Positions 46,701 through 55,465 of a stretch of DNA of 64,000 bases are shown here, piece after piece. The first letter of the stretch is position 1; the number at the start of each line of letters is the position of its first letter. A program made the position numbers and the translations under genes. The stretch is taken from positions 3,068,866-3,132,865 of the forward strand of contig JAJLRJ010000011.1 in NCBI GenBank assembly GCA_024195265.1, written 5' to 3'. This DNA comes from Dendrophyllia cribrosa. Its lineage: Eukaryota; Cnidaria; Anthozoa; Scleractinia; Dendrophylliidae. Under the pieces are notes generated by a model that did not search any database, was not told the origin of the DNA, and saw only the letters and a program-made list of their open reading frames with translations.

Positions 46701-49700
46701 CCTACTGAAAACAATAGAGCTGCGAGTTATCCATGTCCAATGAGAGGTGCAACCCTACTGAAAACAATAGAGCTGCGAGTTATCCATGTCCAATGAGAGG
46801 TGTAACCCTACTGAAAACAACAGAGCTGCGAGTTATCCATGTCCAATGAGAGGTGCAACCCTACTGAAAACAATAGAGCTGCGAGTTATCCATGTCCAAT
46901 GAGAGGTGTAACCGTACTGAAAACAACAGAGCTGCGAGTTATCCATGTCCAGTGAGAGGTGTAACCCTACTGAAAACAATAGAGCTGCGAGTTATCCATG
47001 TCCAATGAGAGGTGCAACCCTACTGAAAACAATAGAGCTGCGAGTTATCCATGTCCAGTGAGAGGTGTAACCCTACTGAAAACAATAGAGCTGCGAGTTA
47101 TCCATGTCCAATGAGAGGTGTAACCCTACTGAAAACAATAGAGCTGCGAGTTATCCATGTCCAATGAGAGGTGCAACCCTACTGAAAACAATAGAGCTGC
47201 GAGTTATCCATGTCCAGTGAGAGGTGCAACCGTACTGAAAACAATAGAGCTGCGAGTTATCCATGTCCAATGAGAGGTGTAACCCTACTGAAAACAATAG
47301 AGCTGCGAGTTATCCATGTCCAATGAGAGGTGCAACCCTACTGAAAACAATAGAGCTGCGAGTTATCCATGTCCAATGAGAGGTGTAACCCTACTGAAAA
47401 CAATAGAGCTGCGAGTTATCCATGTCCAATGAGAGGTGTAACCCTACTGAAAACAATAGAGCTGCGAGTTATCCATGTCCAATGAGAGGTGCAACCCTAC
47501 TAGTGTAACAATGTTTAACTAAACTGAACCATTATTCTTCAGAAGCTAGTTTTTTGTTTTATTATGTTATTTTTTTACTTAGAATAACTGACACAATATC
47601 TTAAACTGAAACAAGTTGAACAATTATGCTTTATATCCAGGGGTCAATTCAATCAAACTTTTACAAGTGTAATTTACAAGTGTAGCCATTGTTTCAGAGG
47701 TTGAAAACAAAAGCTACACTTGTAAATTACAATTGTAAAAGTTTTATTGAATTGACCCCAGATTAATGATTTTCAGTGGTAAATCGTAATTGCACAACAA
47801 GTTCCTAACTTGTGTGATCATTTCACAGAGTACAGTGGATTCTTGCTCGTACAAAACGTCTCCTGGACGAGATCAACTTCCTCTCAGCCAGCCCCAGGCT
47901 TTCCGCGTCCCAGGTTCCCTGGCCACTTGTTCTTGAAGCATGCGTCAACTTTCGGCTCACGCCACTGCACTCTGACCCAGACCTATCAGAGCAGTATGTT
48001 TACTATTTAGAGGAAGAGGTCCACGCATTTGTTCAGCCGTCGCTTTGGAGGCAGTCGGCAAACATGTCGAGAGTGGAAGCAACAAAAGCCGAGAATAAAA
48101 ACGGGTAACAATAAATAAACTGTCTTTGAAGCTCCCAAATTAACGAATCCTCTGAAAAAAAATAGCAAAATTAGACTGTTTTTATTTTTAATAAATGTTA
48201 TCATTTTCTGCTTCTTGGAAGCTATCCCTGAAAGTTAAGGAAACCTATATTGACTTTAAAGTGCCCATAACCTAAATTTTTTTATTTTCGTATCTAAATC
48301 TACACGTCACTTAATGAACATCTGCGAAAAAAAAATTATTGATTTCAGCAAAACGTGAATTTTTTATCAATATTTCAAATCTTCAAAATCCTATTTTTCC
48401 TTTTTTTTTGAGGTATACCCGTCCCGCTGTTAAGAAGGCCAACGGGCTCACATGTTCCTTAATGTACGTCACAGTTCCTTTGTTTGAAGTCACAAGTTCC
48501 TTTGTTTAAAGTTATGTGTTCCTTAATTTACGTCACGGATCCTTTGTAAACCGGGAGGGACCGAGAGGAGTCTAATGCGAATGGTGGACCAAAATGGCGG
48601 CAAATTTCGAAGACTTTAAAAAATCATAAAAAATTCACGTTTTGCTGAAATCAAAAAATTTTTTCGCAGATGTTCATTACGTGACGTGTAGATTTAGATA
48701 CGAAAATAAAAAATTTTAGGTTATGGGCACTTTAAGCTGAACAGCAATGGGGAAAACAATATGCATACTCAGTTGTAGCAAGAGAATGTAGCAGGTTTCT
48801 GAAATAACGTAGAAAGGAAACTGATCTGTTCAAATCCGAATTGGAAAAACATCCAATGAATACTTGACGGATTGAACTTGAAAGGGGGTCAGGACAACAA
48901 CAAACTCGATCATTTGTGATGCTTAATCCGTTATTTAAAATCCCGAGAAACGTTATCGGGGTGAGAACAAACGCCAACTTTATTGTTTCGGATTAAAGGA
49001 CAGAGACGGTGAATATAATGATGTATAATTTTAAATATTATACAGTAATCAGGTGTCATTTTCCGACCTTTTAAGGCTCGAAACAGCAAGATCAAGTAAA
49101 AACACCAAGCTACACGAGTCATATCTTGACATGGAACAGCAGCTGGATAACATAAAAGGTATTTGAAATTAACTTTCTTTTATCTTGGTGTAGACCTCTT
49201 GAACATTCAACACAGCCCAGTGGGCCATAAACGGACTCTCAGATGGAATGCTAGTCCATCAGAGGTTACTTTCTCTCTCCCTCGCTTCCTCTCTCCCTTG
49301 CTCCCTCGCTCCCTCGCTCCCTCCCTCCCTCCCTCCCTCCCTCCCTACCACCCTCTCTCCCTCCCTACCACCCTCCCTCCCTCCCTACCACCCTCTCTCC
49401 CTCCCTACCACCCTCCCTCCCTCCCTCCCTCCCTCCCTACCACCCTCTCTCCCTCCCTACCACCCTCCCTCCCTACCACCCTCCCTCCCTACCACCCTCC
49501 CTCCCTTCCTCTCTCCCTCCCTACCACCCTCCCTCCCTCCCTACCACCCTCCCTCCTTCCAGTGTGGTGCAAAGTATTTAAATACGTACGACGATAGCAA
49601 TGCCTCTACTGATCACCCTTTCATTAAAAAGGAAAGTGAGCCAGGGTATAATAATTTTCCTTTTTTTTTCTCAGTAAAAAGTCTTTTTATTGTAGGTACC

Positions 49701-51883
49701 CCCAATACTACCTCATCACCGCAGACGACATCCATGGTCACGCAATCGCCAATAGACACACCAATTTGCGTCACGCCATCTACGGAAATCGAACCTTATA
49801 GTAGATCACTTGATTGTGCGGTACGAGCTGCGAGCGAAAGACTTCAGTTGGTGGTAGAACAAGCGAAAGTGGAGTCCAAACGGTAGGCTCCTTTTTTGCT
49901 TATGTCTCTTTGCTTGCATTCAAGAAAGTGGATTTGAGATTGTTCGGGAGACTTCATTAACTAAGTAATTTAATGTTTGTTCCCCAAAGATTTGAAGAAT
50001 TGCTTAAGAAAGCTCTTGGAGAGGGAGACAATCTTGGGGGACAGGGGCAGAAAACGTGGAGAAAACGAAAAGCGCAGAGCCTGGGGGAAAGCAAGGTACA
50101 AAGACTGGAATAGAATAGGTGTATAGCAAGGTACAAAGACTGGAATAGAATAGGTGTATAGCAAGGTACAAAGACTGAAATAGAATAGGTGTACAGCAAG
50201 GTACAAAGACTGGAATAGAATAGGTGTATAGCAAGGTACAAAGACTGGAATAGAATAGGTGTACAGCAAGGTACAAAGACTGAAATAGAATAGGTGTACA
50301 GCAAGGTACAAAGACTGGAATAGAATAGGTCAACAGCAAGGTACAAAGACTGGAATAGAATAGGTGTATAGCAAGGTACAAAGACTGGAATAGAATAGGT
50401 GTATAGCAAGGTACAAAGACTGGAATAGAATAGGTGTATAGCAAGGTACAAAGACTGAAATAGAATAGGTGTATAGTAAGGTACAAAGACTGAAATAGAA
50501 TAGGTGTACAGCAAGGTACAAAGACTGAAATAGAATAGGTGTACAGCAAGGTACAAAGACAGGAATAGAATAGGTGTACAGCAAGGTACAAAGACTGGAA
50601 TAGAATAGGTATATAGCAAGGTACAAAGACTGGAATAGAATAGGTGTACACCAAGGTACAAAGACTGAAATAGAATAGGTGTAAAGCATCTTGGATCTCC
50701 GTGTTTTAAAAATATGGGAGAAATATTTGTTTTCATTTTCATAACAAAGAATTCTCTTTAACTTTAGAGCTATAAAATTGCGAAAATTATTCTTAAATAT
50801 GTGGCTCGTTCATCTTGAAGATGAACTTGTTCATTTCAACCGCTAGCTAGCTGCAACTCTTAATTGTAAGCCTTCCGTTAATTTAAGGTACCCTTTCTAC
50901 TTGCAGGATAAAGAAAAGCTTTTAGAATTTTAATTTAATATTTTTTGTAATTAACTAATGTTCCTTTATTTGTTTAGAAGTCACCAAAATTATTTGAAGG
51001 TCTGGACGTCCCAGATATCGACGTCTCTTTTGGTGTTCTCGAGCAAAGCTTGGGTTGCTTCAATGAAACGCTCAAATCTCAAAGGTGAGAAATTTGTTTC
51101 GTTGTTAAGTGCTTTAGCAGTAAAATAAAAGCAACGTATCTCAAAGATGTAACAGTGCAGTCAAAGGCAGGTAAACAGTATGCAAGCGCGGAAAACTGTT
51201 TGCAAATAGGGGTTTTTGAATAAGCGGCAGTCGTTCAAAATTACCGGTTAAGTTTACGCGGGTAAATTTTTCGCGACATTCGATGGATTACTTGAAAAAC
51301 TGATGAAAATACAAAGATTTTAGCCCAAAGAATAGCGTGCATAACTTATCGTGGGTTTAGTTTTCGCGAATCTCCACGCGCGAGAAAAATAAAAATAAAA
51401 GCGACGCAAAAAAATAAAAAACACCAGGAAGGGTAATCAATCAGTACAGCTTTTGGAAAAGGTGCAGCTGTTGGCTAGTACGGAAAAACTGTTAACGGTA
51501 GCTATCGCTGGAAACGTTGCAGCTGACAGTAAGCCGCGCCAGATAGCAGTTAAAACACGTAACCGGTAACGAGTAAAAAAAAAAAGACGTATGTGATGGG
51601 TGGAAGGCGCGGGAAAACTTGACCTGTAACTGGTGACAAGCGCGGGAAAACTTGACTTGTAACTGGTGGCAAGCGCGAGAACTTGACTTGTAACTGTTGA
51701 CAAAAGCGGAAACAGACAAGTATGGTGGCAATTAAGCGGGGAAAACATGTAACTGGTTGCAAAGGCTGGGAAAACAGAACAGTTACTAGTGGCAAGCGCG
51801 TGAACTTCAAAGTCATGTTTTTGTCTTACAGGCTTTCCGATCAGTATGCAGAAAGAAGGCTGAGAGAATGTCTGGAGTCTTAA
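14496..51883 (+). CDS. MCM3AP: SAC3/GANP (MCM3AP) homologue, 36 visible exons, about 1,394 aa
   Basis: A host gene whose 36 exons, all with AG acceptors and GT donors, sum to 4,185 bases in consistent phase and end at TAA 51881-51883. The product is the TREX-2 scaffold that sits at nuclear pores and couples transcription to mRNA export; the C-terminal part corresponds to the vertebrate MCM3-associated acetyltransferase region. The SAC3 signature [18 protein letters not shown] and [19 protein letters not shown] are visible. Vertebrate GANP is near 1,980 aa with an N-terminal FG/RRM part; none is seen here, so the 5' end may be missing, elsewhere, or lost in this lineage. Introns vary from 150 bases to 11.3 kb and carry most of the window's repeats. 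Confidence 0.93.
15600..16135 (+). mobile_element. 5'-truncated non-LTR retrotransposon, 3' end
   Basis: The frame at about 15633-15878 ([17 protein letters not shown] ... FKSKLHRLL) resembles the C-terminal end of cnidarian non-LTR reverse-transcriptase polyproteins. It is followed by a 3' UTR and ends in AATAAATCGTTGTTGTTG, a (GTT)n tail. It lies in a GANP intron in the gene's orientation. Confidence 0.6.
16953..17256. repeat. 14-bp tandem repeat (ACATGCATAAATAT), split by a MITE
   Basis: About nine units lie at 16953-17082 and about two degenerate units at 17217-17256. A palindromic MITE (17082-17216) separates them, which suggests it inserted into the array. Confidence 0.85.
17082..17216. 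mobile_element. Palindromic MITE, copy 1
   Basis: About 135 bp. The ends are ATATGTTGTAGTTAATTTTT and its reverse complement, and nearly the whole element folds back. A second copy lies at 25405-25537. Confidence 0.75.
18038..18590 (-). mobile_element. Composite repeat with tRNA-derived SINE-like segment
   Basis: On the minus strand 18149-18216 has tRNA-like A-box (TAGCTCAGTGATTATAGC) and B-box (GGTTGTGGGTTCAAATCCC) sequences. The part before it (ATGATGAGTGTGGAGAGAAA) recurs about 260 bases on (18095 and 18355), with a second copy broken at the B box. The whole unit is flanked by an imperfect inverted repeat (about 18038-18090 and 18525-18590). It is not a functional tRNA: no cloverleaf is retained. 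Confidence 0.5.
19656..19762. repeat. Two-copy tandem repeat, about 53 bp, next to a splice acceptor
   Basis: ACAATGTATAAGAGAC.. and ACAATGTATGGGAGAC.. are two diverged copies of the same segment. The second ends at the acceptor of GANP exon 7. Confidence 0.6.
19970..20055. repeat. Direct repeat of a palindromic 25-mer
   Basis: GATACAACTCACTAGTGG and its continuation TTGTATC form an imperfect palindrome that occurs twice with the spacer TAATTTACAT. Confidence 0.6.
20283..20978. mobile_element. Foldback transposon with 10-bp target duplication
   Basis: A 696-bp element whose outer ends are about 200-bp inverted arms. It begins ACAGTACTAAACCACGAAAC and ends with GTTTCGTGGTTTAGTACT plus a few bases. 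It is flanked by the identical 10-mer ATAGGTATGG at 20273-20282 and 20979-20988. The interior holds tandem GGAAAACTCAGACCC units. No transposase is present. Long arms and a 9-10 bp duplication are typical of Mutator-like foldback elements (inference). Confidence 0.8.
23735..24518 (+). mobile_element. Retroelement fragment with coding remnant, between (TTA)n tracts
   Basis: A 57-bp segment (AAGTTTTCTTTTTTTTAACT...) occurs at 23778-23834 and 24409-24465, each touching a (TTA)n tract. Between them lies an open remnant (23937-24260): [20 protein letters not shown], then [16 protein letters not shown]. Similar 'TTGGMG...FSLLRSA' proteins are common at the end of cnidarian retroelement polyproteins; the class is not certain. 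The second (TTA)n tract (24466-24518) runs directly into GANP exon 12. Confidence 0.6.
25405..25537. mobile_element. Palindromic MITE, copy 2
   Basis: Same family as 17082-17216, in the same orientation, with small differences in the spacer (TTTTGGGGTATGGTAATATA is shared). It lies in the intron before GANP exon 13. Confidence 0.75.
26282..29770 (+). CDS. MCM3AP: GANP exons 14-21: linker and CID-like region
   Basis: Exons: 26282-26593, 26754-26798, 27167-27250, 27471-27589, 27933-28046, 28325-28528, 29411-29554, 29702-29770. Exon 14 contains NGALPPPP, matching the NGGPLPP of vertebrate GANP, then a low-complexity linker. Exons 16-20 encode long charged helices ending in YFKRWVKCF and [10 protein letters not shown]. 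These correspond to the conserved Sac3 CID region that binds centrin and ENY2 (Sus1). Exon 19's donor (GAG/GTATTG) is weak, and a minisatellite with stronger donor-like motifs follows in the intron. Part of exon 21 is duplicated just downstream. Confidence 0.88.
27286..27425. repeat. (TGTC)n-rich microsatellite
   Basis: Degenerate TCTG/TGCC repeats. They give spurious Cys/Leu/Ser frames on both strands and lie in the intron after GANP exon 16. Confidence 0.9.
28655..29345. repeat. 27-bp minisatellite, about 25 copies, each with GTAAGT
   Basis: The unit is about GTTACCACAGAAGGGTAAGT plus CTCAATA. The period is a multiple of three, so the minus strand is open by accident. The array lies in the GANP intron between exons 19 and 20. 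Nearly every unit has GGGTAAGT or GAGTAAGT, a strong 5' splice-site match. Confidence 0.95.
29715..29930. repeat. 108-bp tandem duplication including part of GANP exon 21
   Basis: Copy 1 is 29715-29822 and copy 2 is 29823-29930. The second copy repeats AACATGACATTCGTGACGCG through the donor (GACAG/GTATCA) but lacks an AG acceptor, so it is probably an exon relic. Confidence 0.85.
30196..36573 (+). CDS. MCM3AP: GANP exons 22-30: first part of the MCM3AP C-terminal domain
   Basis: Exons: 30196-30451, 30846-30923, 31791-31910, 32151-32265, 32746-32861, 32953-33040, 35376-35449, 35888-36017, 36472-36573. They encode [41 protein letters not shown] and other beta-alpha segments of the GANP C-terminal region, called acetyltransferase-like in vertebrates. 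Exon 29 has two in-phase donors, after 35996 and after 36017; using the first would drop seven residues (KEKIDHG region). The 2.3-kb intron after exon 27 carries the CACAGGG elements, and the 11.3-kb intron after exon 30 the Penelope-like element and satellite. Confidence 0.88.
30932..31117. mobile_element. Foldback MITE, 186 bp
   Basis: It begins TAGACAAATTCGGCTAACGC and ends with the reverse complement. The arms are more than 40 bp and the interior is also partly palindromic. TA may be the target duplication. It lies in the intron after GANP exon 23. Confidence 0.75.
33354..33681. mobile_element. Non-autonomous transposon with CACAGGG ends, short form
   Basis: 328 bp, terminal inverted repeats about 30 bp starting CACAGGGAGCAGAGGAGCC. 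It is flanked by ATATAAG on both sides (33347-33353, 33682-33688), a 7-bp target duplication. Its halves match the two ends of the longer element next to it, in the opposite orientation. Confidence 0.8.
33764..35066. mobile_element. CACAGGG transposon, long form (1.3 kb)
   Basis: Same terminal repeats as the short form, inverted relative to it, flanked by TTCAGAG (33757-33763, 35067-35073). The left about 180 bp and right about 150 bp match the short form; about 970 bp in the middle are extra and hold a further inverted pair (about 34003-34031 and 34671-34699). No transposase frame is recognisable. Confidence 0.75.
37015..39610 (+). mobile_element. Penelope-like retroelement with 315-bp terminal inverted copies
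   Basis: The insert is flanked by the 13-mer TTTCTAATTTTTG (37002-37014 and 39611-39623), a target-site duplication. The first 315 bp (37015-37329) are the reverse complement of 39244-39558, which covers the end of the endonuclease coding region and 3' sequence. A 52-bp tail follows (39559-39610). The 5' part of the coding region is missing, replaced by this inverted copy, which is a known habit of Penelope-like elements. Confidence 0.85.
37345..39360 (+). pseudogene. Penelope-like reverse transcriptase with GIY-YIG endonuclease, two nonsense codons
   Basis: One frame runs from 37345 to the TAA at 39358-39360, broken only by TAA at 38089-38091 and TGA at 38950-38952. Reverse-transcriptase landmarks are [49 protein letters not shown] and YIDD (38299-38310). 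After the second stop comes the GIY-YIG endonuclease: IYC...IYIGETGRR (39064-39120) and REHLRDV. The N-terminus is truncated. The two stops make it dead as one protein, but the copy is otherwise well preserved. Confidence 0.85.
40511..47500. repeat. 53-bp satellite array, about 132 copies
   Basis: The unit is GAGCTGCGAGTTATCCATGT followed by CCAATGAGAGGTGCAACCCT and ACTGAAAACAATA. Variants at fixed sites (CCAATG, CCAGTG or CTAGTG; GCAACC or GTAACC; CAACAG or CAATAG; CCCTAC or CCGTAC) recur in ordered blocks, giving higher-order repeats. ACTAGTGTAA occurs on both sides (40413, 47498). The array lies in the 11.3-kb intron between GANP exons 30 and 31. Confidence 0.98.
47639..47761. mobile_element. 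Small palindromic MITE
   Basis: GGGGTCAATTCAATCAAACT and its near reverse complement (GTTTTATTGAATTGACCCC) bound a 123-bp foldback segment with internal TTACAAGTGTAG arms. Confidence 0.7.
47831..51883 (+). CDS. MCM3AP: GANP exons 31-36: C-terminus
   Basis: Exons: 47831-48104, 49076-49158, 49696-49882, 49990-50095, 50978-51084, 51832-51883. Exon 31 begins after the second AG of CACAGAG, the one that keeps phase ([16 protein letters not shown]). Exon 32 encodes a coiled-coil-like piece. Exons 33-34 are Ser/Thr- and Lys/Arg-rich. Exon 35 reads [17 protein letters not shown], and the last exon ends LRECLES then TAA. The donor of exon 34 (AGCAAG/GTACAA) lies in the first unit of a 35-bp tandem array that repeats it about 17 times. 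Confidence 0.85.
48258..48734. mobile_element. Foldback element, about 475 bp, TTAA-flanked
   Basis: Inverted arms of about 115 bp (AAAGTGCCCATAACCTAAA at the left and its complement at the right). TTAA-like sequence borders both ends. The interior has CCTTTGTTT-type direct repeats. It lies in the intron before GANP exon 32. Confidence 0.7.
48840..49075 (-). mobile_element. Non-LTR reverse-transcriptase fragment abutting a GANP exon
   Basis: On the minus strand the segment reads [20 protein letters not shown], like the LKGRRLTxDYxMIYKI block of non-LTR reverse transcriptases near their C-terminus, and continues to about 48840. Its 5' end touches the acceptor of GANP exon 32 at 49075. Confidence 0.5.
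49270..49560. repeat. (CCCT)n/ACCACC microsatellite
   Basis: Long CCCTCCCT runs with CTACCACC interruptions. They produce spurious Pro/Leu/Ser frames on the plus strand and lie in the intron between GANP exons 32 and 33. Confidence 0.95.
50091..50690. repeat. 35-bp tandem array that repeats the exon 34 splice donor
   Basis: The unit is GCAAGGTACAAAGACTGGAA followed by TAGAATAGGTGTATA, about 17 copies. The first unit begins inside GANP exon 34, whose donor is GCAAG/GTACAA at 50095/50096, so each copy repeats that donor. Repeat frames on the minus strand are artefacts of the period. Confidence 0.95.
51601..51795. repeat. Degenerate 40-45 bp minisatellite
   Basis: Repeated GCGCGGGAAAACTTGAC and TTGTAACTGGTGGCAA, four to five copies in the last GANP intron. 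Confidence 0.75.
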
Positions 51884-53265
51884 CAAAAAGAAGAGATGCG
51901 CATGCACAGACGTCCCGCTACAAGATGAAAAGGATGCGACGCAGTCTCGCTTGTCCAAGAAAGGGCGAATAACTCTCTTACCTTTACACGTTAAGACTAG
52001 AAATTCGGTTGGTAAATCAAATGATACTCATATGAAAGTTTTTTTGAAATTATGAGCTTCTGCCGTTGGACGTTTCACTTATTTTGCTGTTTCCAGTGCG
52101 TTCAGTATTGTGGGTACGTTATTTACCTTGCTACAAGTAAATGTTTTCATCCTTAGCCGAGAAAATGTCTTTTTTTTTTGTTTACAATACACATAAAGAA
52201 ATAGAATTAGATGAAAGTACTGCTCAGTAGCTTTCATTTTAATGGTCACACTTTAAGATTTCATCCACAGACTCAAAAGTTAGAACAACATACATACATA
52301 CACACATACATAATAATAATAATAACTAGTAGTAATCATAGATTATAGTGCGTCTCCTTATCCCGTGGCACCTCGTCTTGACCTAGTACCTCAGTTTCAT
52401 GAATTAATTCAGCCACTGTTTAAAAGGGCTATGTGGCGGGATATGTCACGCAGGCAAAAATGCCGGGCCGACATCAAACAAATTCACGCTATCGCCATGG
52501 GATCGGGAAAAATCCTGCCGTGCTGTGTACTCAGAAAGGTCTCAGATTTTTCCGACATATAAATAGTAGTATATTTCTCTTGATTTCATTTCGGTTATTT
52601 CTCCGATTCTGAAATCATAGTCCTCAGTACATGTACTAATACCGGAACCGGAAATGACAGATTTCTGAGAAAACCTGAAAAAGTGCTCCCTTGATAAACT
52701 TCTTGGACACTGCGTTAATGGAGCAACTACCAGTTGCAAATAAGACACAAGACGGTTGAATATAATTCCTTTATTAGCTAGACAAATTTTAGTCACAAAA
52801 CTGCGAAATCTTTAGTCGCAAATGCGCCCGATACAGGCGCAATTTCGAGCACTGTAAAGTTAATCTGCGTTCGCCTGGCGCGGCCGGTCAGTGAATTATT
52901 GCTACAAGACATACAGCGAATTGCACCGTACCGTAGAACATCGCGAAGAACGACGTCGGTATTTAGGTGAAAGCTTCCCAAATCAGGCAGAGAACCACAG
53001 CAAAATCAAGATAGAACATTCAAAACATACCAGAACGGTAGCGAGGAAAATCCGATAACTTCTTGCTTGATTCCAAAGAGACCCAACAACTTACTTGGTC
53101 CAGAAATGAACCTTCGTCCAATTTTCCACTTCGTACTTTTAGTAGGCATTGAAATATTGAGCCGTACGATTCCAAAATCGGGAAAATATCCGAAACTAAG
53201 TCAAGACAAATAGATTATTCACATGTGACATTTCGGAGGATGATGCCTGATTTCCACGCGCTGGG

Positions 53266-53435
53266 AATGCTGGATACTATTGTGACGTTTCAAGATGGCG
53301 CAGATTTGGTACCGACACTTTTCTCGATTTGTTCCGCCTAGACGACGCGCATGGCATGCTGGATACTATTATGACGTTTCAAGATGGCGCAGATTTGGTA
53401 CCGACACTTTTCTCGATTCGTTCCGCTTAGCCGAC
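53266..53435. repeat. 89-bp tandem duplication
   Basis: ATGCTGGATACTATTGTGAC through TTTGGTACCGACACTTTTC occurs at 53267 and 53356 with few differences. Confidence 0.85.
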
Positions 53436-53477
53436 AAGATTAGGAAGCGTCTCCTTCGTCGACGCAATGAAACTTTA

Positions 53478-53755
53478 AGTAACTTTCATACAAACTTAAT
53501 TCTTACATGTATTTAAAAAAATGTACAAATTTTTTGTAAAAATTTGAATAGCCTACCTACCTATTATTAATATTATTTATTATTATTAATAATAATAATA
53601 ATAAATATATAATAATTTTATTGAGTAACTTTCATACAAACTTGAATCTTACATGTATTTAAAAAAAATGTACAAATTTTTTGTCCCTTAAAAGTTTTTC
53701 CGAGAAATAATTTTTTGTAAAAATTTGAATAGCCTACCTACCTATTATAATATTA
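53478..53755. repeat. Two diverged copies, 156 bp apart
   Basis: GTAACTTTCATACAAACTT through GAATAGCCTACCTACCTATT occurs at 53479 and 53635; the spacing includes an (AAT)n stretch. Confidence 0.75.
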
Positions 53756-53930
53756 TAATAATACATTTCTATAGCGCCTTTTCTCGGTGATTCAAAGGCG
53801 CTAATTATATTCAAAATACACTAAAAATTTAATCTAAGTTAAATGTTAAGTTAAAAAGCTCGCTTAAAAAGAAAAACAATACATACATACATACATACTT
53901 TACTTGTTATGCAGGTCAGAGAAAACTCAC

Positions 53931-54240
53931 CTTGTACAGCATAATAAACAGCACTACAGGAAAGTACTGCTAAGTAGCTTTCATTTGAATGGTCACACTA
54001 GGATTTCATGCAAAGACTCAAAAGTTAGAACCACCTTGTACAGCATAATAAACAGTACCACAGGAAAGTACTGCTCAATAGCTTTCACTTGAATGGTCAC
54101 ACTTTAGGATTTCATCCACAGACTCAAAAGTTAGAACCACCTTGTACAGCATAATAAACAGCACCACAGGAAAGTACTGCTTAACTGCTTTCATTTGAAT
54201 GGTCACACTGTAGAATTTCATTCAAAAGCTTACACTTCAA
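53931..54240. repeat. Tandem block of a dispersed 105-bp family, three copies
   Basis: CTTGTACAGCATAATAAACA starts copies at 53931, 54035 and 54141. Each continues with ACAGGAAAGTACTGC, TAGCTTTCATTTGAATGG and GGATTTCATCCACAGACTC. The same words occur elsewhere in the window (about 30660-30770, 32030-32080, 52225-52290, 60470-60530, 61797). Confidence 0.85.
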
Positions 54241-55465
54241 CTCATTTTTCCCAAACTTCAGTATCGACTTATTATGTCGATTAGGTATACAGTAATAAAA
54301 TGCCTTAGTGTTGTGTTTGCAAGGGAAAAACGAAACATACATCCCTCGCGCGTGCTTTAGTTTCTTTTTGCAAGGGTAAGAATATTGCAAATTCTTCCCT
54401 CCCCTTTCCTCCCCTCGCCCCTTTTATTTCCGCCCGCAGGTGTAATCTTGCTGTGTTCCACCGTAGGATTCCACCGACGCCGGGGTGTTCATTAGTTATA
54501 AAGTTAATTCGGCTCGAAACATTATCGTCCTTTGTTCATAATGAACCCAAAATAACTGTACTTTCGGGTGGTCAGTGTAAACTGGACTCGCTTTGTTGTT
54601 CAAACACACTATTGTATTTTTGTTTATTACATGTAAAAGTAAATGTTTGCATGTAAGCAGCTGCCACGATTCGATGCCTTCTTAAGTTCAAAGGAATAAA
54701 CTAAATGAAAATAAGAAATGTCTGTTATCTCGCCATGGTGTTTGATAATTTACGGAAACATCACTTAACGTTCATGCAAGATGGTTGTGTTTATATTGTC
54801 ATATTGTGGTTTATAAAGAGGTATTTTATCTGCGGCCTCCGAAACAACTGGCGCACTCAAGCGTTCATTTCTATTGAAAATCACGGAGTGAATAAAACGC
54901 CCTTTGGCACAAAAAGTTATTTGATTAAGCCTGTCTCTTGCTTCCGTCAGCCATTTTACTTTAAGATAACCCACGCTCCTTAAAAATTTAAGAAAAAAAG
55001 GTGCAATTTAAATTTTACCTGTAACATATCAAGCATGACTGTCCTGTAATACAAACTTTCTGGCAATCGGTTTTTTCTTGGTGGAATGATAAGCGATCAA
55101 AAAATGTCTCCCTAAATACTTTAGACATCGTCTATGGATATAAACCAGAATCTAGTCATTATTATGCTTTGAACCACTTTAGAATTATTGCCAAATATTA
55201 TATTTTTTTGTGCTGGTTAAATAATACTTTTCCATGCCTCGAAATGTTCTGTCTGTTAGTAAATGATAAGATTAGTTCCGAACGAACGATTGCTTTTAAA
55301 AATAATACCTTAAAGAAATTTGAATCAAAATGGACAACACTTTGCACATAAACTCCCACAAATGTTCTGCCGCGCAAGGGTGTGCCTTTCTTTGTTTTTT
55401 TAATTTCTTTTCTCAATTTCATTTACCTTTGTTTCTATGTAAATGAAGTTGTACCTGTAACTAAT

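Noticed and set aside
40511..47500. CRISPR-like array
   Set aside because: Units are head-to-tail with no unique spacers, and the setting is a eukaryotic intron.
49163..49886. Pro/Leu/Ser-rich plus-strand frames
   Set aside because: Come from the CCCT microsatellite; only the part 49696-49882 is real, as GANP exon 33.
49957..50742. Long minus-strand frames with repeated Leu/Tyr/Ser-rich units
   Set aside because: By-product of the 35-bp tandem array; open in several frames at once, as expected for a stop-free repeat.
52365..52562. 65-aa frame (MAPRLDLVPQFHELIQPLF...) downstream of GANP
   Set aside because: Codon pattern looks somewhat protein-like, but no family, start context or splice partner is recognised; left as unannotated intergenic DNA.
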